Source of the DNA: RUG12395 sp045541735
Lineage (GTDB): Bacteria; Bacillota; Clostridia; Oscillospirales; CAG-272
Direction: 5' to 3'
DNA: 64,000 bases
NCBI GenBank assembly: GCA_045541735.1
Contig: JAZQJQ010000138.1
Coordinates: 12,010 to 76,009 of the forward strand
Shown here: positions 1-8,947 of the stretch, one piece after another
Layout: each line of letters opens with the position of its first letter
Numbering within the stretch: the stretch's first letter is position 1
Program-made: the position numbers and the translations under genes
The notes under the pieces: model-generated
The model's database searches: none
What the model was told of the DNA's origin: nothing
What the model saw: the letters and a program-made list of their open reading frames with translations, nothing else

Positions 1-2363
1 AACACAACTCTGTATCCGTTGCGCTCAAAATCAGAGCCCTGCCCCTCCTTTACAAGATAAGCATCGAAAACAAGTATAAGCTCGGTCTTTGTAAATCCAA
101 CGTAATTTGCAAGCAATGTCATAAGGCTCTCCCTTGCATCGTCAAGATTTACTTCGGCAAGCGATTTAAGACTTTCCCAAGCAAATATTACGTTGTAACC
201 GTCAACTATTACGATATTATGCTGAGGTTTTGTTGCCTTTTTCTTAGGCGTTTTTCGTCTTTCTTCATTCATCACCGTCTTTACTTCGCGGTACTGACGG
301 CGCTTTATCGGTCCAAACGCACGAAGCATGATCGCTTCAAGTTCTTCGTCACTCAGCGAATATTTTTTTGCAAGGCTCGAAGCCTTAGGAACGGTTATTT
401 CCTCCTTCTTCCCGGAGTCAAGGTCAACGGTTATATGCTTATATGCATCCACCTCGTTCCACGGAACAGTAAAGCCTGCGCCGTGCGCGCAGAATACGGA
501 ATGTGGAGAATTTGCCAGGTCCGCTTCAGGGTCATATCCGCGTTCAGAGATTACTTCATCGGCATTATGGCATGGTTCGTATCCGTCGGAAACACAAGTC
601 ATTCTTCCCTTTCCCGCTGTGTATGCGGTAAGCTCTCTTGCGTATCCGTGAAGCTCGGAGACGGGGCCTCTGCCCGAAAGTACGGCAATATCGTTTTCGT
701 TTGAGAGGATCTCAAATTCCGCGTAACGCGACTGCAATTCCGCCATAGCTCTGCCAAGATTTGCCGACGGAAGCTCAAGACGGAATTTATAATACGGCTC
801 AAGAAGCTCGCACCCGGCCTTCATAAGTCCTTGACGGACTGCGCGATAGGTAGCTTGACGAAAATCGCCGCCTTCCGTATGCTTTAAATGCGCTCTGCCG
901 GCAACGAGAGTTATCTTGGTATCGGTGAGAAATGCGCCGGCAAGCACGCCCCTGTGGCGTTTTTCATACAAATGGGTGAGTATCAACCTTTGCCAATTTG
1001 TACTTAACGTATTGTCGGGGACATCTGTATCAAAAACAAGGCCGGTTCCCTTCGGTTGAGGTTCCATAAGAAGATGTACCTCAGCATAGTGCCTGAGGGG
1101 TTCGAAATGACCTACACCAATTGTCTTACCAGCTATTTTTTCCTTGTACAGTATCTTGCCGGTATCGAACTCGCAATCAATGCCGATGCGCTCGCGTATA
1201 GTTCTTTTGAGTATATCGGTCTGAATGTCGCCCATTAGGCGCGCCTCTATCTGAGAAAGCTCCTCATTCCAGCAAAGATGCAAAGACGGCTCTTCTTCCT
1301 CTATCTCCTTTAGCTTTGGAAAATATAGATTAACGTCACATCCGAACGGCAAAACAATACGGTACGAAAGCACCGGTTCAAGAACCGGTTTGCCGCAATC
1401 CGCCTCGAATCCGAGTCCCTGACCTATATAACTTTCACTAAGTCCGCTTACTGCGCACACTTCACCCGCACTCACAGTTTCTGTCTGTTCAAATTTTTCA
1501 CCGGAATATAAGCGTATGCGATCGACCTTTTCTGCGATCCTTTTACCTTCGCCGTTAATATAAACTATCTCGTCGCGAACAGACAGCGTACCTCCGGTTA
1601 CTTTCATATACGTAAGGCGCAACTGATCCGCACGGCCTATCTTATATACCTTTGCGCCAAAGCGCTCGTCACTGTACACGGGATCAAGGGTAAATCGGTC
1701 AAGCGTTTGCAATAAGTAGTCAACGCCTTCCGTTTTTAAAGCAGAACCGTAAAGACACGGAAAGAGCCTTCGTTCCGAAATCAACTGAGCTATATCCTCG
1801 TCTTCTATCGGTTCATCGGAAAGAAAGGTATCAAGCAGATCTTCATTTATCATTGCAAGGCGTTCATCAAAATCGTGTTTTGATGAATCTTCAAAAAATG
1901 AAACACAGCACGGAGAAAGGATCCTTGAAAGCTCTGCTTCAAGTTCGTCTTTCAGTTTTATTGCAATATCGCATTTATTTACAAAAATGAATGTTGGAAC
2001 TCCGTACATTTCAAGCAGCGACCAGAGTGTGCGTGTGTGGTTCTGCACTCCGTCCGAGCCGCTTATAACGAGCACTGCATAGTCAAGCAGCGCAAGAGTT
2101 CTCTCCGTTTCCGCAGAAAAATCAACGTGTCCCGGAGTGTCAAGAAGTATAAAATCGCAATTATCGGTAGAAAAGCGCGCCTGCTTTGAAAAAACGGTGA
2201 TACCGCGCTCGCGCTCTACTTCGTTAGTATCAAGATAGGTATTCTTATGATCGACTCTCCCAAGCGTTCGGATCTTACCCGATCGGTACAAAAGAGCCTC
2301 GGAAAGAGTTGTCTTGCCGGCATCTACGTGTGCAAGTATTCCAATCACTATCTTCTTTTTCAC
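1..2363 (-). CDS. TetM-like translational GTPase with C-terminal YacP/NYN domain (3' end outside window)
   Basis: The frame is open from a GTG at 2361-2363 (AAAGGAG site 7 nt upstream) to the left edge, so the C-terminus is missing. The N-terminus shows EF-G-type GTPase motifs: G1 AHVDAGKTT, switch RGITVFSKQ, G3 DTPGHVDF, G4 NKCD, followed by the EF-G-like domains II-V of ribosomal protection proteins. From about residue 715 a second domain starts with VIVDGYNVIFAW and continues with LVFDAYLVKEG, the pattern of YacP-like NYN ribonuclease domains. Family knowledge: TetM/TetO/TetW remove tetracycline from the ribosome; the longer Clostridia versions with an added YacP-like domain are usually annotated as resistance proteins, but their substrate is rarely tested. 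Tetracycline protection is therefore inference. Alternative: a housekeeping ribosome-rescue GTPase. Family assignment is firm; function moderate. Confidence 0.88.
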   Translation of the reverse strand, partial: MKKKIVIGILAHVDAGKTTLSEALLYRSGKIRTLGRVDHKNTYLDTNEVERERGITVFSKQARFSTDNCDFILLDTPGHVDFSAETERTLALLDYAVLVISGSDGVQNHTRTLWSLLEMYGVPTFIFVNKCDIAIKLKDELEAELSRILSPCCVSFFEDSSKHDFDERLAMINEDLLDTFLSDEPIEDEDIAQLISERRLFPCLYGSALKTEGVDYLLQTLDRFTLDPVYSDERFGAKVYKIGRADQLRLTYMKVTGGTLSVRDEIVYINGEGKRIAEKVDRIRLYSGEKFEQTETVSAGEVCAVSGLSESYIGQGLGFEADCGKPVLEPVLSYRIVLPFGCDVNLYFPKLKEIEEEEPSLHLCWNEELSQIEARLMGDIQTDILKRTIRERIGIDCEFDTGKILYKEKIAGKTIGVGHFEPLRHYAEVHLLMEPQPKGTGLVFDTDVPDNTLSTNWQRLILTHLYEKRHRGVLAGAFLTDTKITLVAGRAHLKHTEGGDFRQATYRAVRQGLMKAGCELLEPYYKFRLELPSANLGRAMAELQSRYAEFEILSNENDIAVLSGRGPVSELHGYARELTAYTAGKGRMTCVSDGYEPCHNADEVISERGYDPEADLANSPHSVFCAHGAGFTVPWNEVDAYKHITVDLDSGKKEEITVPKASSLAKKYSLSDEELEAIMLRAFGPIKRRQYREVKTVMNEERRKTPKKKATKPQHNIVIVDGYNVIFAWESLKSLAEVNLDDARESLMTLLANYVGFTKTELILVFDAYLVKEGQGSDFERNGYRVV

Positions 2364-2391
2364 GGCAAGCTCCTTTCCGTTTTTATTTATA

Positions 2392-2420
2392 ATCTTAACA
2401 TTTTTCCGTCTTTATTGCAA
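2392..2420 (-). promoter_or_regulatory. Promoter for the TetM-like gene
   Basis: On the minus strand TTGCAA (2415-2420) and TAAGAT (2392-2397) are 17 bp apart, with the GTG start about 30 nt downstream. No leader peptide or attenuator of the tetM type is apparent in the short leader. Confidence 0.5.
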
Positions 2421-2443
2421 CCTATATTTTGAATATTCAAGAA

Positions 2444-2476
2444 AAATCGGCAAGGAGCAAATATCCTTGCCGATTT
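2444..2476 (-). terminator. Terminator of the PAP2/DUF5058/M20 operon
   Basis: Perfect 13-bp stem (2444-2456 with 2464-2476) directly after the DUF1622 stop codon; on the minus strand it is followed by TTTTTC. It separates this operon from the TetM-like gene. Confidence 0.85.
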
Positions 2477-2477
2477 A

Positions 2478-2849
2478 TTATTTTTTATCAATAAGTCCCT
2501 TTTCATCCTTTTCCATTTTTATTTCCCAATGAATAAGGATGGCAAGAAGAGCACGGATAAGTATAACAACGGCAAGTATGCCAAGCTCACGCAGATCGCG
2601 GACAATTACAGTATTGATTATCTCAGCGCCCATCTTAAACTCAAGAGCAAACGCAAGTGTTCTGCCAAGGTCGATTATTATTGTTGTGGGTCTTTTTCTT
2701 AATACGACCACCAAAAGCTTTGCGAGCGATCCTATCGATCCAAAAACTATTATAAGGATACCTACAAGTTCCAAAGTATTAACTACAAACTCGGCAAAAT
2801 ACTCAAGAAACTCGGTATATCCACCAAGGAACTTTGAAAAGAACTCCAT
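2478..2849 (-). CDS. DUF1622 family membrane protein
   Basis: 123-residue protein with three hydrophobic stretches and the DUF1622 signature around LGRTLAFALEFKMGAEI, VRDLRELG and an ending near IHWEI. Function of the family is unknown; it is an integral membrane protein. The ATG at 2849 is chosen because GGAGG lies 6 nt upstream; a longer version from 2867 would overlap the M20 peptidase and lacks a site. It is the last gene of a tightly packed operon and is followed immediately by a strong terminator. Family call is confident, role unknown. Confidence 0.82.
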   Translation of the reverse strand: MEFFSKFLGGYTEFLEYFAEFVVNTLELVGILIIVFGSIGSLAKLLVVVLRKRPTTIIIDLGRTLAFALEFKMGAEIINTVIVRDLRELGILAVVILIRALLAILIHWEIKMEKDEKGLIDKK

Positions 2850-2860
2850 TTCAACCTCCG

Positions 2861-4294
2861 TTAGCATTGCCTCATCAGGCGGATATAGAATTCAACAGCA
2901 CTGCGGGCAGTCTCTAAGCGTATACTTTCGTTATTACCGTGTATCGAAGCGCGCTCATCGCTTGTAAGATCCATAGCCGAGAAGCGATATACTCTGTCGG
3001 ATATCCTTCCCCAATGACGGCTGTCGGAGCACTGCACCATCAGATACGGAGAAACGATACAACCCTTCCAAGTGGAGGCAACAGAACTCGCGACCTTGTT
3101 CCATCCTTCGCAGTCCGTGCTCGAAACACGGCTGGGCTCCATACCGTGAAGAGCCTTAACTTCAACATGCTCATCACTGATAGTCTTACGAAGATATTCG
3201 AGACCGCTCTCCATACGGTCATCGGGGTTAAGGCGGATATTAGATATAAGCATTGCTTCAGGCGGAATTACGTTAGAGGCATCGGATCCCTTCATCTGCG
3301 TAAAAGCAACCGTGGTACGCATAAGAGCATTAAGCTCGCCGCCACTTTTTTTACAAATAAGATCGAGCACCGGCAAAAAGATCCCAATATTAGAAAATAT
3401 GATCTTGTAAATAAAGGACGAATGCCTGCCGAGAGTATCAAACATCTGCGCAACGGGCGCTGTGAGATGAGCTTTAAAGGGATTATCAAGTACTCTGCGG
3501 CACGCCTTGGCAAGTAAGTCTATAGGAGCATTCGGCTTTGGAGCGGAAGCGTGTCCTCCGCTTGACTTTACCGTGTAAGATACGTCCATCATTCCCTTTT
3601 CGGCAATACCTATAAGTCCGCAAGGGGCGCTCACTCCCGGAAATACGTTCTGGACGACTGCTCCGCCCTCGTCAATTACAAAAGCAGGCTCGATTCCTTC
3701 TTTTTCAAAATAATCAACAATATTTACTGCGCCCTTGCCGTTTGTTTCCTCGTTACCCGAGAAAGCAAAATAGATATCGTTTTCCGGCACGTAGCCTTCC
3801 TTTATCAGATGTTCCGCGGCAAACATTATACCGTTAAACGTGACCTTAGTATCAAGCGTTCCTCTACCCCAGATGCGGCCGTCTTTAAGAAGCGCCTCAA
3901 ATGCAGGAACATCCCAGCCGTTCTCGTTAACGGGAACAACGTCATAATGCGCCATCATTACGGCAGGCAGACCGTCGGTTTTTCCCTTCCATCTGAAAAG
4001 CATACCTCGATCTTCCATACGTGTAAAAGTACATTTTTCAAACACATTGGGATAGACAGCCGGCAAAGCATCGATAAACGCTTCAAACTCCGCATTATCT
4101 TCAAGCGAAGCATCGCGGTAGGACACGGTCTTGTATCTCACGAGTCTGCGAAGAGCCTCTACGGCAGCATCCGAGTCAAATTGCTCATCGTTTTTTAGTA
4201 ACTTAGGCTGTGACTTGGGTTTAAAACAAATTGCACGTACTATAATGACGGCAAAGAATATCAAAATAACAGCGGGTATTATCATCCACCACAT
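2861..4294 (-). CDS. M20 family metallopeptidase, membrane-anchored (CPG2/PM20D1-like)
   Basis: 477 residues. An N-terminal hydrophobic segment (about residues 3-20) suggests an anchor or uncleaved signal. The two-zinc M20 core is visible: MMAHYDVVPV (metal His and Asp), GRGTLDTK (bridging Asp) and SGNEETNGKGA (catalytic Glu pair), with a dimerisation domain between and a C-terminal HWGRISDRVYRF segment. Members hydrolyse dipeptides, N-acyl amino acids or similar amides. Start at 4294 is chosen because GGAG sits 9 nt upstream inside the end of the preceding gene; an in-frame ATG at 4387 would overlap that gene by about 90 bp. Its position behind two permease-like genes suggests it processes an imported or exported peptide-like compound (inference). 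Confidence 0.85.
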   Translation of the reverse strand: MWWMIIPAVILIFFAVIIVRAICFKPKSQPKLLKNDEQFDSDAAVEALRRLVRYKTVSYRDASLEDNAEFEAFIDALPAVYPNVFEKCTFTRMEDRGMLFRWKGKTDGLPAVMMAHYDVVPVNENGWDVPAFEALLKDGRIWGRGTLDTKVTFNGIMFAAEHLIKEGYVPENDIYFAFSGNEETNGKGAVNIVDYFEKEGIEPAFVIDEGGAVVQNVFPGVSAPCGLIGIAEKGMMDVSYTVKSSGGHASAPKPNAPIDLLAKACRRVLDNPFKAHLTAPVAQMFDTLGRHSSFIYKIIFSNIGIFLPVLDLICKKSGGELNALMRTTVAFTQMKGSDASNVIPPEAMLISNIRLNPDDRMESGLEYLRKTISDEHVEVKALHGMEPSRVSSTDCEGWNKVASSVASTWKGCIVSPYLMVQCSDSRHWGRISDRVYRFSAMDLTSDERASIHGNNESIRLETARSAVEFYIRLMRQC

Positions 4295-4295
4295 A

Positions 4296-4964
4296 TCAGA
4301 GAGCTCCTTTTTTGTAGAGTATTCTTGCCACAGCGACAGTAAAGAGTACGCCAACAGGAACCATAATGCCGACAGTAGACGCATCAAGCGCAGGAACGAA
4401 GATAAAGAGCGCTAACATCAGGATGATAGGCGCAACGGAAAGCTTGAGGTTTTTAGAAATAAACACTACAGCAAGTCCGCCGAAAAGAGCAGGCAATATC
4501 ATATCGAAAGCCGGAACAAGTACGGGAGATTCGAGAATAGGAGTAAGCGGAACTATGCAGATGACTCCGATTATTATTATTAGCGTTGTTACTATGCTCG
4601 AAACAGCAATAGCTATGGTGGATATTACCTCGCCTTCCTCGCTGGAAGCCTTTACTTTTGCACGCTCCATTGCATCAATAGCACAAGGGAGTTTGAGGTT
4701 TGAGATGTTACCGGTGACGAAAGAAAGGTAAGTGCCTCCTGCACCAAGCATCGGAACGTAAGTAAATATCTCAACGATTCCGACCGCCCAATACATTGGC
4801 GCTGTTGCAATGATTCCCTTTAAAAGGATCTTAAAATCAGGCAAAGCCCCGAATATCACGGAAAGAACAGCCGGAAAACAGATAAGCACGCAGGCAACGA
4901 TAATGCCCCATGTCCGTCCGTAAGCGTGGACACTGTCCATATAAGAACGTTCTGACTTTTTCAT
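4296..4964 (-). CDS. Polytopic membrane protein, partner of the DUF5058 gene
   Basis: 222 residues with roughly six hydrophobic segments and a soluble loop around residues 95-112 (AMERAKVKASSEEGE). Start codon overlaps the stop of the DUF5058 gene (TAATG) with GGAGG in the end of that gene, so the two are translationally coupled. I recognise the pairing (DUF5058 plus this partner next to an M20 peptidase or amidohydrolase) as recurrent in Clostridia, but no transport function is established. A two-component permease is an inference from size, coupling and neighbours. Similar proteins are sometimes labelled mechanosensitive channels; no MscS motif is visible here. Confidence 0.7.
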   Translation of the reverse strand: MKKSERSYMDSVHAYGRTWGIIVACVLICFPAVLSVIFGALPDFKILLKGIIATAPMYWAVGIVEIFTYVPMLGAGGTYLSFVTGNISNLKLPCAIDAMERAKVKASSEEGEVISTIAIAVSSIVTTLIIIIGVICIVPLTPILESPVLVPAFDMILPALFGGLAVVFISKNLKLSVAPIILMLALFIFVPALDASTVGIMVPVGVLFTVAVARILYKKGAL

Positions 4965-5707
4965 TACATTGCACCTCCCAGAAGGTTAGTAAAGGGGATA
5001 GCGCTGGCCATACCGCAAACAAGGCTTATAGGCAGTGCGTAATCATTTAACCAGCGTATCTTCAGCTTTGTAGCTCCGAGACCGCATATTGCCATAACAA
5101 CAGCAGAAACAAACATAACGCATACAGGTATAAGGCCGCTGAGATCCCCCTTGAAAACTAGTCCGACATCACAGAAAACGTAGCCGAGAAAAGCAGATAT
5201 CATGCCGAGGAACATAGCGTTATTGAATATTTCGCCCCATTTTTTGTCCTTCATCGTAACGTTCAAGAGTCCTGCTTGAAGCTTTTTTGTAACAAACGGA
5301 ACAAACATAAGTCCTGCAGCTATACCGACAGTCATTACCCAAGCAACGGTAATGAAAACAGAGGGATCCGTTATTGTGGTACCCGCATTCATACCTGCTG
5401 CCTCAAGCGCGTTACCTGCTGCAACAGTCTCGTACGTAATGGAGCCTATAACAGAAAGGCGAAGCCAAGGAAGAGCAAGTCCGAGGCTTTTTGAAAGTGC
5501 AATTACGCCGACAAGTACTGCTACGGCGGGCGCAATGGTAAAGATAGCGGCAGATGAGATCGTTTTTTTAACTGTGCTTGAAGCTATACCAAGCTCCTTT
5601 GCACGCTTCATTGCCTTTGCAAGGAAAAATACCGACTGTCCGAGCACAAGTGCAATTATTGCACCGACTATTATAAACAGTATCGGACTGTTAACGCTGA
5701 AATCCAT
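4964..5707 (-). CDS. DUF5058 family membrane protein, putative permease subunit
   Basis: 247 residues, about seven hydrophobic stretches; loop with basic residues near KAMKRAKELGI. Begins 2 nt after the PAP2 stop, with AAGGAGG within the last codons of that gene, and ends in the TAATG overlap with the next gene. DUF5058 has no proven function. Its constant linkage to peptidase genes and its paired partner suggest uptake or export of a small peptide or amino-acid derivative. The family assignment is good, the role is inference. Confidence 0.75.
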   Translation of the reverse strand: MDFSVNSPILFIIVGAIIALVLGQSVFFLAKAMKRAKELGIASSTVKKTISSAAIFTIAPAVAVLVGVIALSKSLGLALPWLRLSVIGSITYETVAAGNALEAAGMNAGTTITDPSVFITVAWVMTVGIAAGLMFVPFVTKKLQAGLLNVTMKDKKWGEIFNNAMFLGMISAFLGYVFCDVGLVFKGDLSGLIPVCVMFVSAVVMAICGLGATKLKIRWLNDYALPISLVCGMASAIPFTNLLGGAM

Positions 5708-5709
5708 TT

Positions 5710-6648
5710 TTACGCCTCCTTATTTTTTTCGGTTTTTGCAAAAAATCTAAACGTCATCGGCCACAGACCTCCGCCGACAATGACCATAATAAAATAACGA
5801 AAAGCACGGGCAACGTATTCATTTCCGAACAATGCTTCAAGAGGCGTTCTCATTCCCTCTTTAACGGCAAGCACAAGGCCTATTCCTATAATTACCTTTA
5901 TTATCTGCGCCCACCATGCAGCCTTAGTTTCAAAATGAACGAACTTGATATCAAGAGTGTATACGGCGATAAGGCCGAGCATGCAACCGAGAAGGGTGTA
6001 TGCGTTTTTAACTGCTGAGTTAAGATTATGTATATTTGCCTCCGTATAAACGTCCGCGGGAAACGGATAAAGACTTACAAAACACATAAACAGAATTACT
6101 GCAAGTGTTATCCCTGTAAGGATCGCATACATCGTAATCGGCGACTTTTCCGCCTTTTTAAAAAGCGGATAAAGACCGAAGATAAAAACAAGCGCAACGC
6201 CAACGGAAACACATACGTCAGCCGGTGTATGAACGCCGAGATACATACGCGAAAGCGGAACGAGAACGCAAAGCGCAATCATGATGCAGCGCAGTATTTT
6301 TCCTTTATTCCATCTTGCGACACCACCGAAAAGACCGACAGAAGTCTGCGTGTGTCCGCTCGGGAAAGAATAACCTGATGCCGCCTCCTTTGCGGTTTCT
6401 ACTATGGTAAAATTCGGGTCCTTCACCCAAGGTCTGGGAACTCTGAAGAGCATTTTCAGGAACTGATTTACCGCAGTACCAAGAAATCCAGCGCAAAGAA
6501 GATAATATCCCTGATACTTGCTTACACACCAGAAGATTATCATTCCGACCGCCATAAAAACGGTCTCCTCGCCGCAGAGGGTAATGACCGAGAACAGTGC
6601 ATCGAGCACTGAATTTCTCAACCCCTCAAGAAAATATAGAAAGGACAT
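5710..6648 (-). CDS. PAP2-family membrane phosphatase
   Basis: 312 residues, polytopic. All three phosphatidic-acid-phosphatase signature motifs are visible: FRVPRPW (C1), SGYSFPSGHTQT (C2, catalytic His) and SRMYLGVHTPADV (C3, nucleophile His and Asp). Such enzymes dephosphorylate lipid phosphates such as phosphatidic acid or undecaprenyl pyrophosphate at the membrane. The protein is longer than minimal PAP2 enzymes; extra C-terminal membrane segments follow the catalytic core. Start at 6648 has GAGGGGAG about 9 nt upstream. It heads the operon and its last codons carry the ribosome site of DUF5058. Confidence 0.88.
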   Translation of the reverse strand: MSFLYFLEGLRNSVLDALFSVITLCGEETVFMAVGMIIFWCVSKYQGYYLLCAGFLGTAVNQFLKMLFRVPRPWVKDPNFTIVETAKEAASGYSFPSGHTQTSVGLFGGVARWNKGKILRCIMIALCVLVPLSRMYLGVHTPADVCVSVGVALVFIFGLYPLFKKAEKSPITMYAILTGITLAVILFMCFVSLYPFPADVYTEANIHNLNSAVKNAYTLLGCMLGLIAVYTLDIKFVHFETKAAWWAQIIKVIIGIGLVLAVKEGMRTPLEALFGNEYVARAFRYFIMVIVGGGLWPMTFRFFAKTEKNKEA

Positions 6649-6675
6649 AAATACGATCTCCCCTCGTTTTTTTAC

Positions 6676-6704
6676 ATTCTATCACAGATCAGCCTGCAAT
6701 TCAA
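6676..6704 (-). promoter_or_regulatory. Promoter of the PAP2 operon
   Basis: Minus strand TTGAAT (6699-6704), 17 bp spacer, TAGAAT (6676-6681), about 28 nt before the PAP2 start. Diverges from the promoter at 6733-6762. Confidence 0.6.
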
Positions 6705-6732
6705 CAATTTTCGCCGTTTTGGTAAATAGTTA

Positions 6733-6762
6733 TTGAAAATATGCGCTCAGATATGGTAAAAT
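6733..6762 (+). promoter_or_regulatory. Promoter of the DUF1232-MalY-GNAT operon
   Basis: TTGAAA (6733-6738), 18 bp spacer, TAAAAT (6757-6762), 21 nt before the DUF1232 start. Confidence 0.55.
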
Positions 6763-6783
6763 TGAAAAAAACAGGAGGCGAAA

Positions 6784-7149
6784 ATGGACCTGAAAGAGCG
6801 CGCAAGCAGATTAAAAACAGATGTTCCCGCCGTGTTTCTTGCTCTGAAACATAAAAAAACTCCGTGGTATGCAAAGATAACCGCAGCAATTGTTGTGATA
6901 TATGCGCTCTCCCCGATCGACCTTGTTCCCGATTTTATTCCATTTTTCGGGTTTCTCGATGATCTCATCATCTTACCCGCGCTTATTACACTGACGGTCA
7001 AATGGATACCGCATCAGATCTTTGAAGAGTGCAGAACACGTTCCGAAGGAATGTGGAACGACGGAAGACCCGAAAAATGGTACTACGGTATTCCCTTTGT
7101 GTTAATTTGGTTACTTATCATCGCGCTTATCGTGTGCGCCGTTATATAG
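6784..7149 (+). CDS. DUF1232 (YkvA-like) small membrane protein
   Basis: 121 residues. The DUF1232 hallmark YALSPIDLVPDFIPFFGFLDDL is present around residues 40-61 as part of a hydrophobic hairpin, and a second hydrophobic segment lies near the C-terminus. Start has AGGAGG 6 nt upstream. The following C-S lyase begins 8 nt after the stop, with GGAGG in the gap, so the genes are co-transcribed. DUF1232 proteins have no agreed biochemical role; some are linked to membrane stress or transport. No functional link to the neighbours is evident. Confidence 0.8.
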   Translation: MDLKERASRLKTDVPAVFLALKHKKTPWYAKITAAIVVIYALSPIDLVPDFIPFFGFLDDLIILPALITLTVKWIPHQIFEECRTRSEGMWNDGRPEKWYYGIPFVLIWLLIIALIVCAVI

Positions 7150-7157
7150 GAGGAACT

Positions 7158-8375
7158 ATGAAATACGATTTTGTTTCCGTAATAGATAGGAAAGGCAAGG
7201 ATGCGCTCGCCATTGACAGCATCGGAAACGGATATTCACCCGATAAGCCAAAGAACGGCTTTGACATTATCCCTATGTGGGTCGCTGATATGAACTTTGC
7301 TACCGTCCCCTCTGTATGCAAGGCTGTAGCAGAACGTGCAATGCATCCTACCTTCGGATATTTTGAACCCCGCAAGGAATACTTTGATTCAATAATCCGC
7401 TGGCAGAAGGAGAGAAACGGTGTAACCGGCCTCAAGCCTGAATACATAGGTTACGAAAACGGTGTTCTCGGTGCTATGCTCAACGCTATGGCGACCTTCT
7501 GCTCCAAGGGCGACAGCGTGCTCGTCCATTCTCCTACATACGCAGGCTTTACCGGATCGCTTTCGAACAGCGGTTACAGAATCGTGCATTCCCCCCTCAA
7601 GCGCGACAGTGACGGAATATGGCGTATGGACTACGAGAATATGGAACGGAAGATAAGAGAGAACAGCATCCATGCTGCAATTTTCTGTTCTCCCCACAAT
7701 CCAACAGGCAGAGTATGGGAGAAATGGGAGATAGAAAAGGCATTATATCTCTTTGAGAAATATGACGTATACGTTGTCTCCGACGAGATATGGTCTGATA
7801 TCATACTTGGGGATAATAAGCATATTCCCACTCAGTCTGTAAGTGATGAGGCAAAAAACAGAGTAGTTGCTCTTTACGCGCCCTCAAAGACCTTTAACCT
7901 TGCCGGTTTGATTGGCTCTTATCACATCATTTACAATAAGCGGCTCCGCGACAGAATCAGAAAAGAGTCCTCCATCTGCCACTACAATAATATGAACGTA
8001 CTGTCTATGCACGCCCTCATAGGCGCTTATGCCGACGAAGGACACGAATGGACGAATGAGCTTTGCGAAACTATCACCGAAAACGTCGAATATGCGCTGA
8101 ATTTCATCAATACACGTTTCAAGGGTATTTCCGTATCAAGGCCGCAGGGAACGTATATGATCTTCCCAGATTGCAGTGAATGGCTCAAAGAGCATAACAA
8201 AACCATCGAAGAGCTTGTAAAAATGGGTTGGGACGTCGGAGTTGCCTGGCAGAACGGAAAAGTCCACGGCGGAACTAACCATATAAGAATAAACCTCGCT
8301 CTCCCTCTATCAAGAGTAAAGGAAGCGTTTGATAGACTCGACAAATACGTGTTTAATCCCAAAGAAACAAAATGA
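7158..8375 (+). CDS. MalY/PatB-type PLP-dependent C-S lyase (cystathionine beta-lyase family)
   Basis: 405-residue fold-type I PLP enzyme of the MalY/PatB branch: N-terminal IIPMWVADMNF, substrate-cofactor region FCSPHNPTGRVW, VSDEIWSDII and the PLP lysine in APSKTFNLAGL, C-terminal GTNHIRINLALP. Members cleave the C-beta-S bond of cystathionine or cysteine conjugates to give homocysteine or thiols, pyruvate and ammonia; some act as transaminases. The ATG at 7158 is chosen because AGGAGG sits 5 nt upstream; an upstream in-frame ATG at 7029 would lie inside the DUF1232 gene. It overlaps the next gene by 4 nt. Which sulfur substrate is used cannot be told from sequence. Confidence 0.88.
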   Translation: MKYDFVSVIDRKGKDALAIDSIGNGYSPDKPKNGFDIIPMWVADMNFATVPSVCKAVAERAMHPTFGYFEPRKEYFDSIIRWQKERNGVTGLKPEYIGYENGVLGAMLNAMATFCSKGDSVLVHSPTYAGFTGSLSNSGYRIVHSPLKRDSDGIWRMDYENMERKIRENSIHAAIFCSPHNPTGRVWEKWEIEKALYLFEKYDVYVVSDEIWSDIILGDNKHIPTQSVSDEAKNRVVALYAPSKTFNLAGLIGSYHIIYNKRLRDRIRKESSICHYNNMNVLSMHALIGAYADEGHEWTNELCETITENVEYALNFINTRFKGISVSRPQGTYMIFPDCSEWLKEHNKTIEELVKMGWDVGVAWQNGKVHGGTNHIRINLALPLSRVKEAFDRLDKYVFNPKETK

Positions 8376-8851
8376 AACTTATAAAAGCATCAATAAACGA
8401 ATATTTATGTGCTGCCAAAATATACGAAGCTGTTAAAGGCAGTACGTTCTGTGCGTGGGACGAAAACTATCCAACGGCTGACAGAGCAAGAATGGATGCC
8501 GAGGCCGGATGTCTTTATCTTCTGAAAGACAGCGAAAATGTTATAGGCTGCGCATCAGTCGAACCGATATCAGAGGATAACGATCTGCCCTTCTGGAAAA
8601 TAAACGATGAAACGCACCGCGAGATAGCGAGAATTGCAATATCGCCCGAACATCAGGGCAAAGGCTATGCAAAATCAATGGTAGGAATATTACTCGACGA
8701 GTTAAAAGAAAACGGAGTTCGCTCCGTACACTTGCTTGCCGCCAAGATGAACCCCCCCGCACTGAAAACGTATCTTGCACTCGAATTTGATATCCTCGGT
8801 GAATGCTTCCGCTACGGTCACGAATACTTCGTATGCGAAAAGCTGCTTTAG
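8372..8851 (+). CDS. GNAT family N-acetyltransferase
   Basis: 159 residues with the acetyl-CoA-binding motif A near IARIAISPEHQGKGYAKSM (R/Q-x-x-G-x-G/A type pyrophosphate loop) and a C-terminal beta strand YGHEYFVCEKLL. Start ATG overlaps the preceding stop (ATGA), so translation is coupled to the C-S lyase. Substrate unknown; a role in acetylating an amino acid or thiol made or used by the lyase is only suggested by coupling. Confidence 0.82.
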   Translation: MKLIKASINEYLCAAKIYEAVKGSTFCAWDENYPTADRARMDAEAGCLYLLKDSENVIGCASVEPISEDNDLPFWKINDETHREIARIAISPEHQGKGYAKSMVGILLDELKENGVRSVHLLAAKMNPPALKTYLALEFDILGECFRYGHEYFVCEKLL

Positions 8852-8894
8852 GCGATCACCCGCAACACTTGATTTCCATATCTTTAATAACAGC

Positions 8895-8927
8895 ACACCG
8901 CCCCGTGAAAGAATCACGGGGCGGTGT
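8895..8927. terminator. Bidirectional terminator between the GNAT gene and the giant surface gene
   Basis: 14-bp GC-rich perfect stem (8895-8908 with 8914-8927), 5-nt loop, between convergent genes. U-tracts are poor on both sides, so strength is uncertain. Confidence 0.65.
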
Positions 8928-8947
8928 CTTGCTATTGAAATGTAAAT

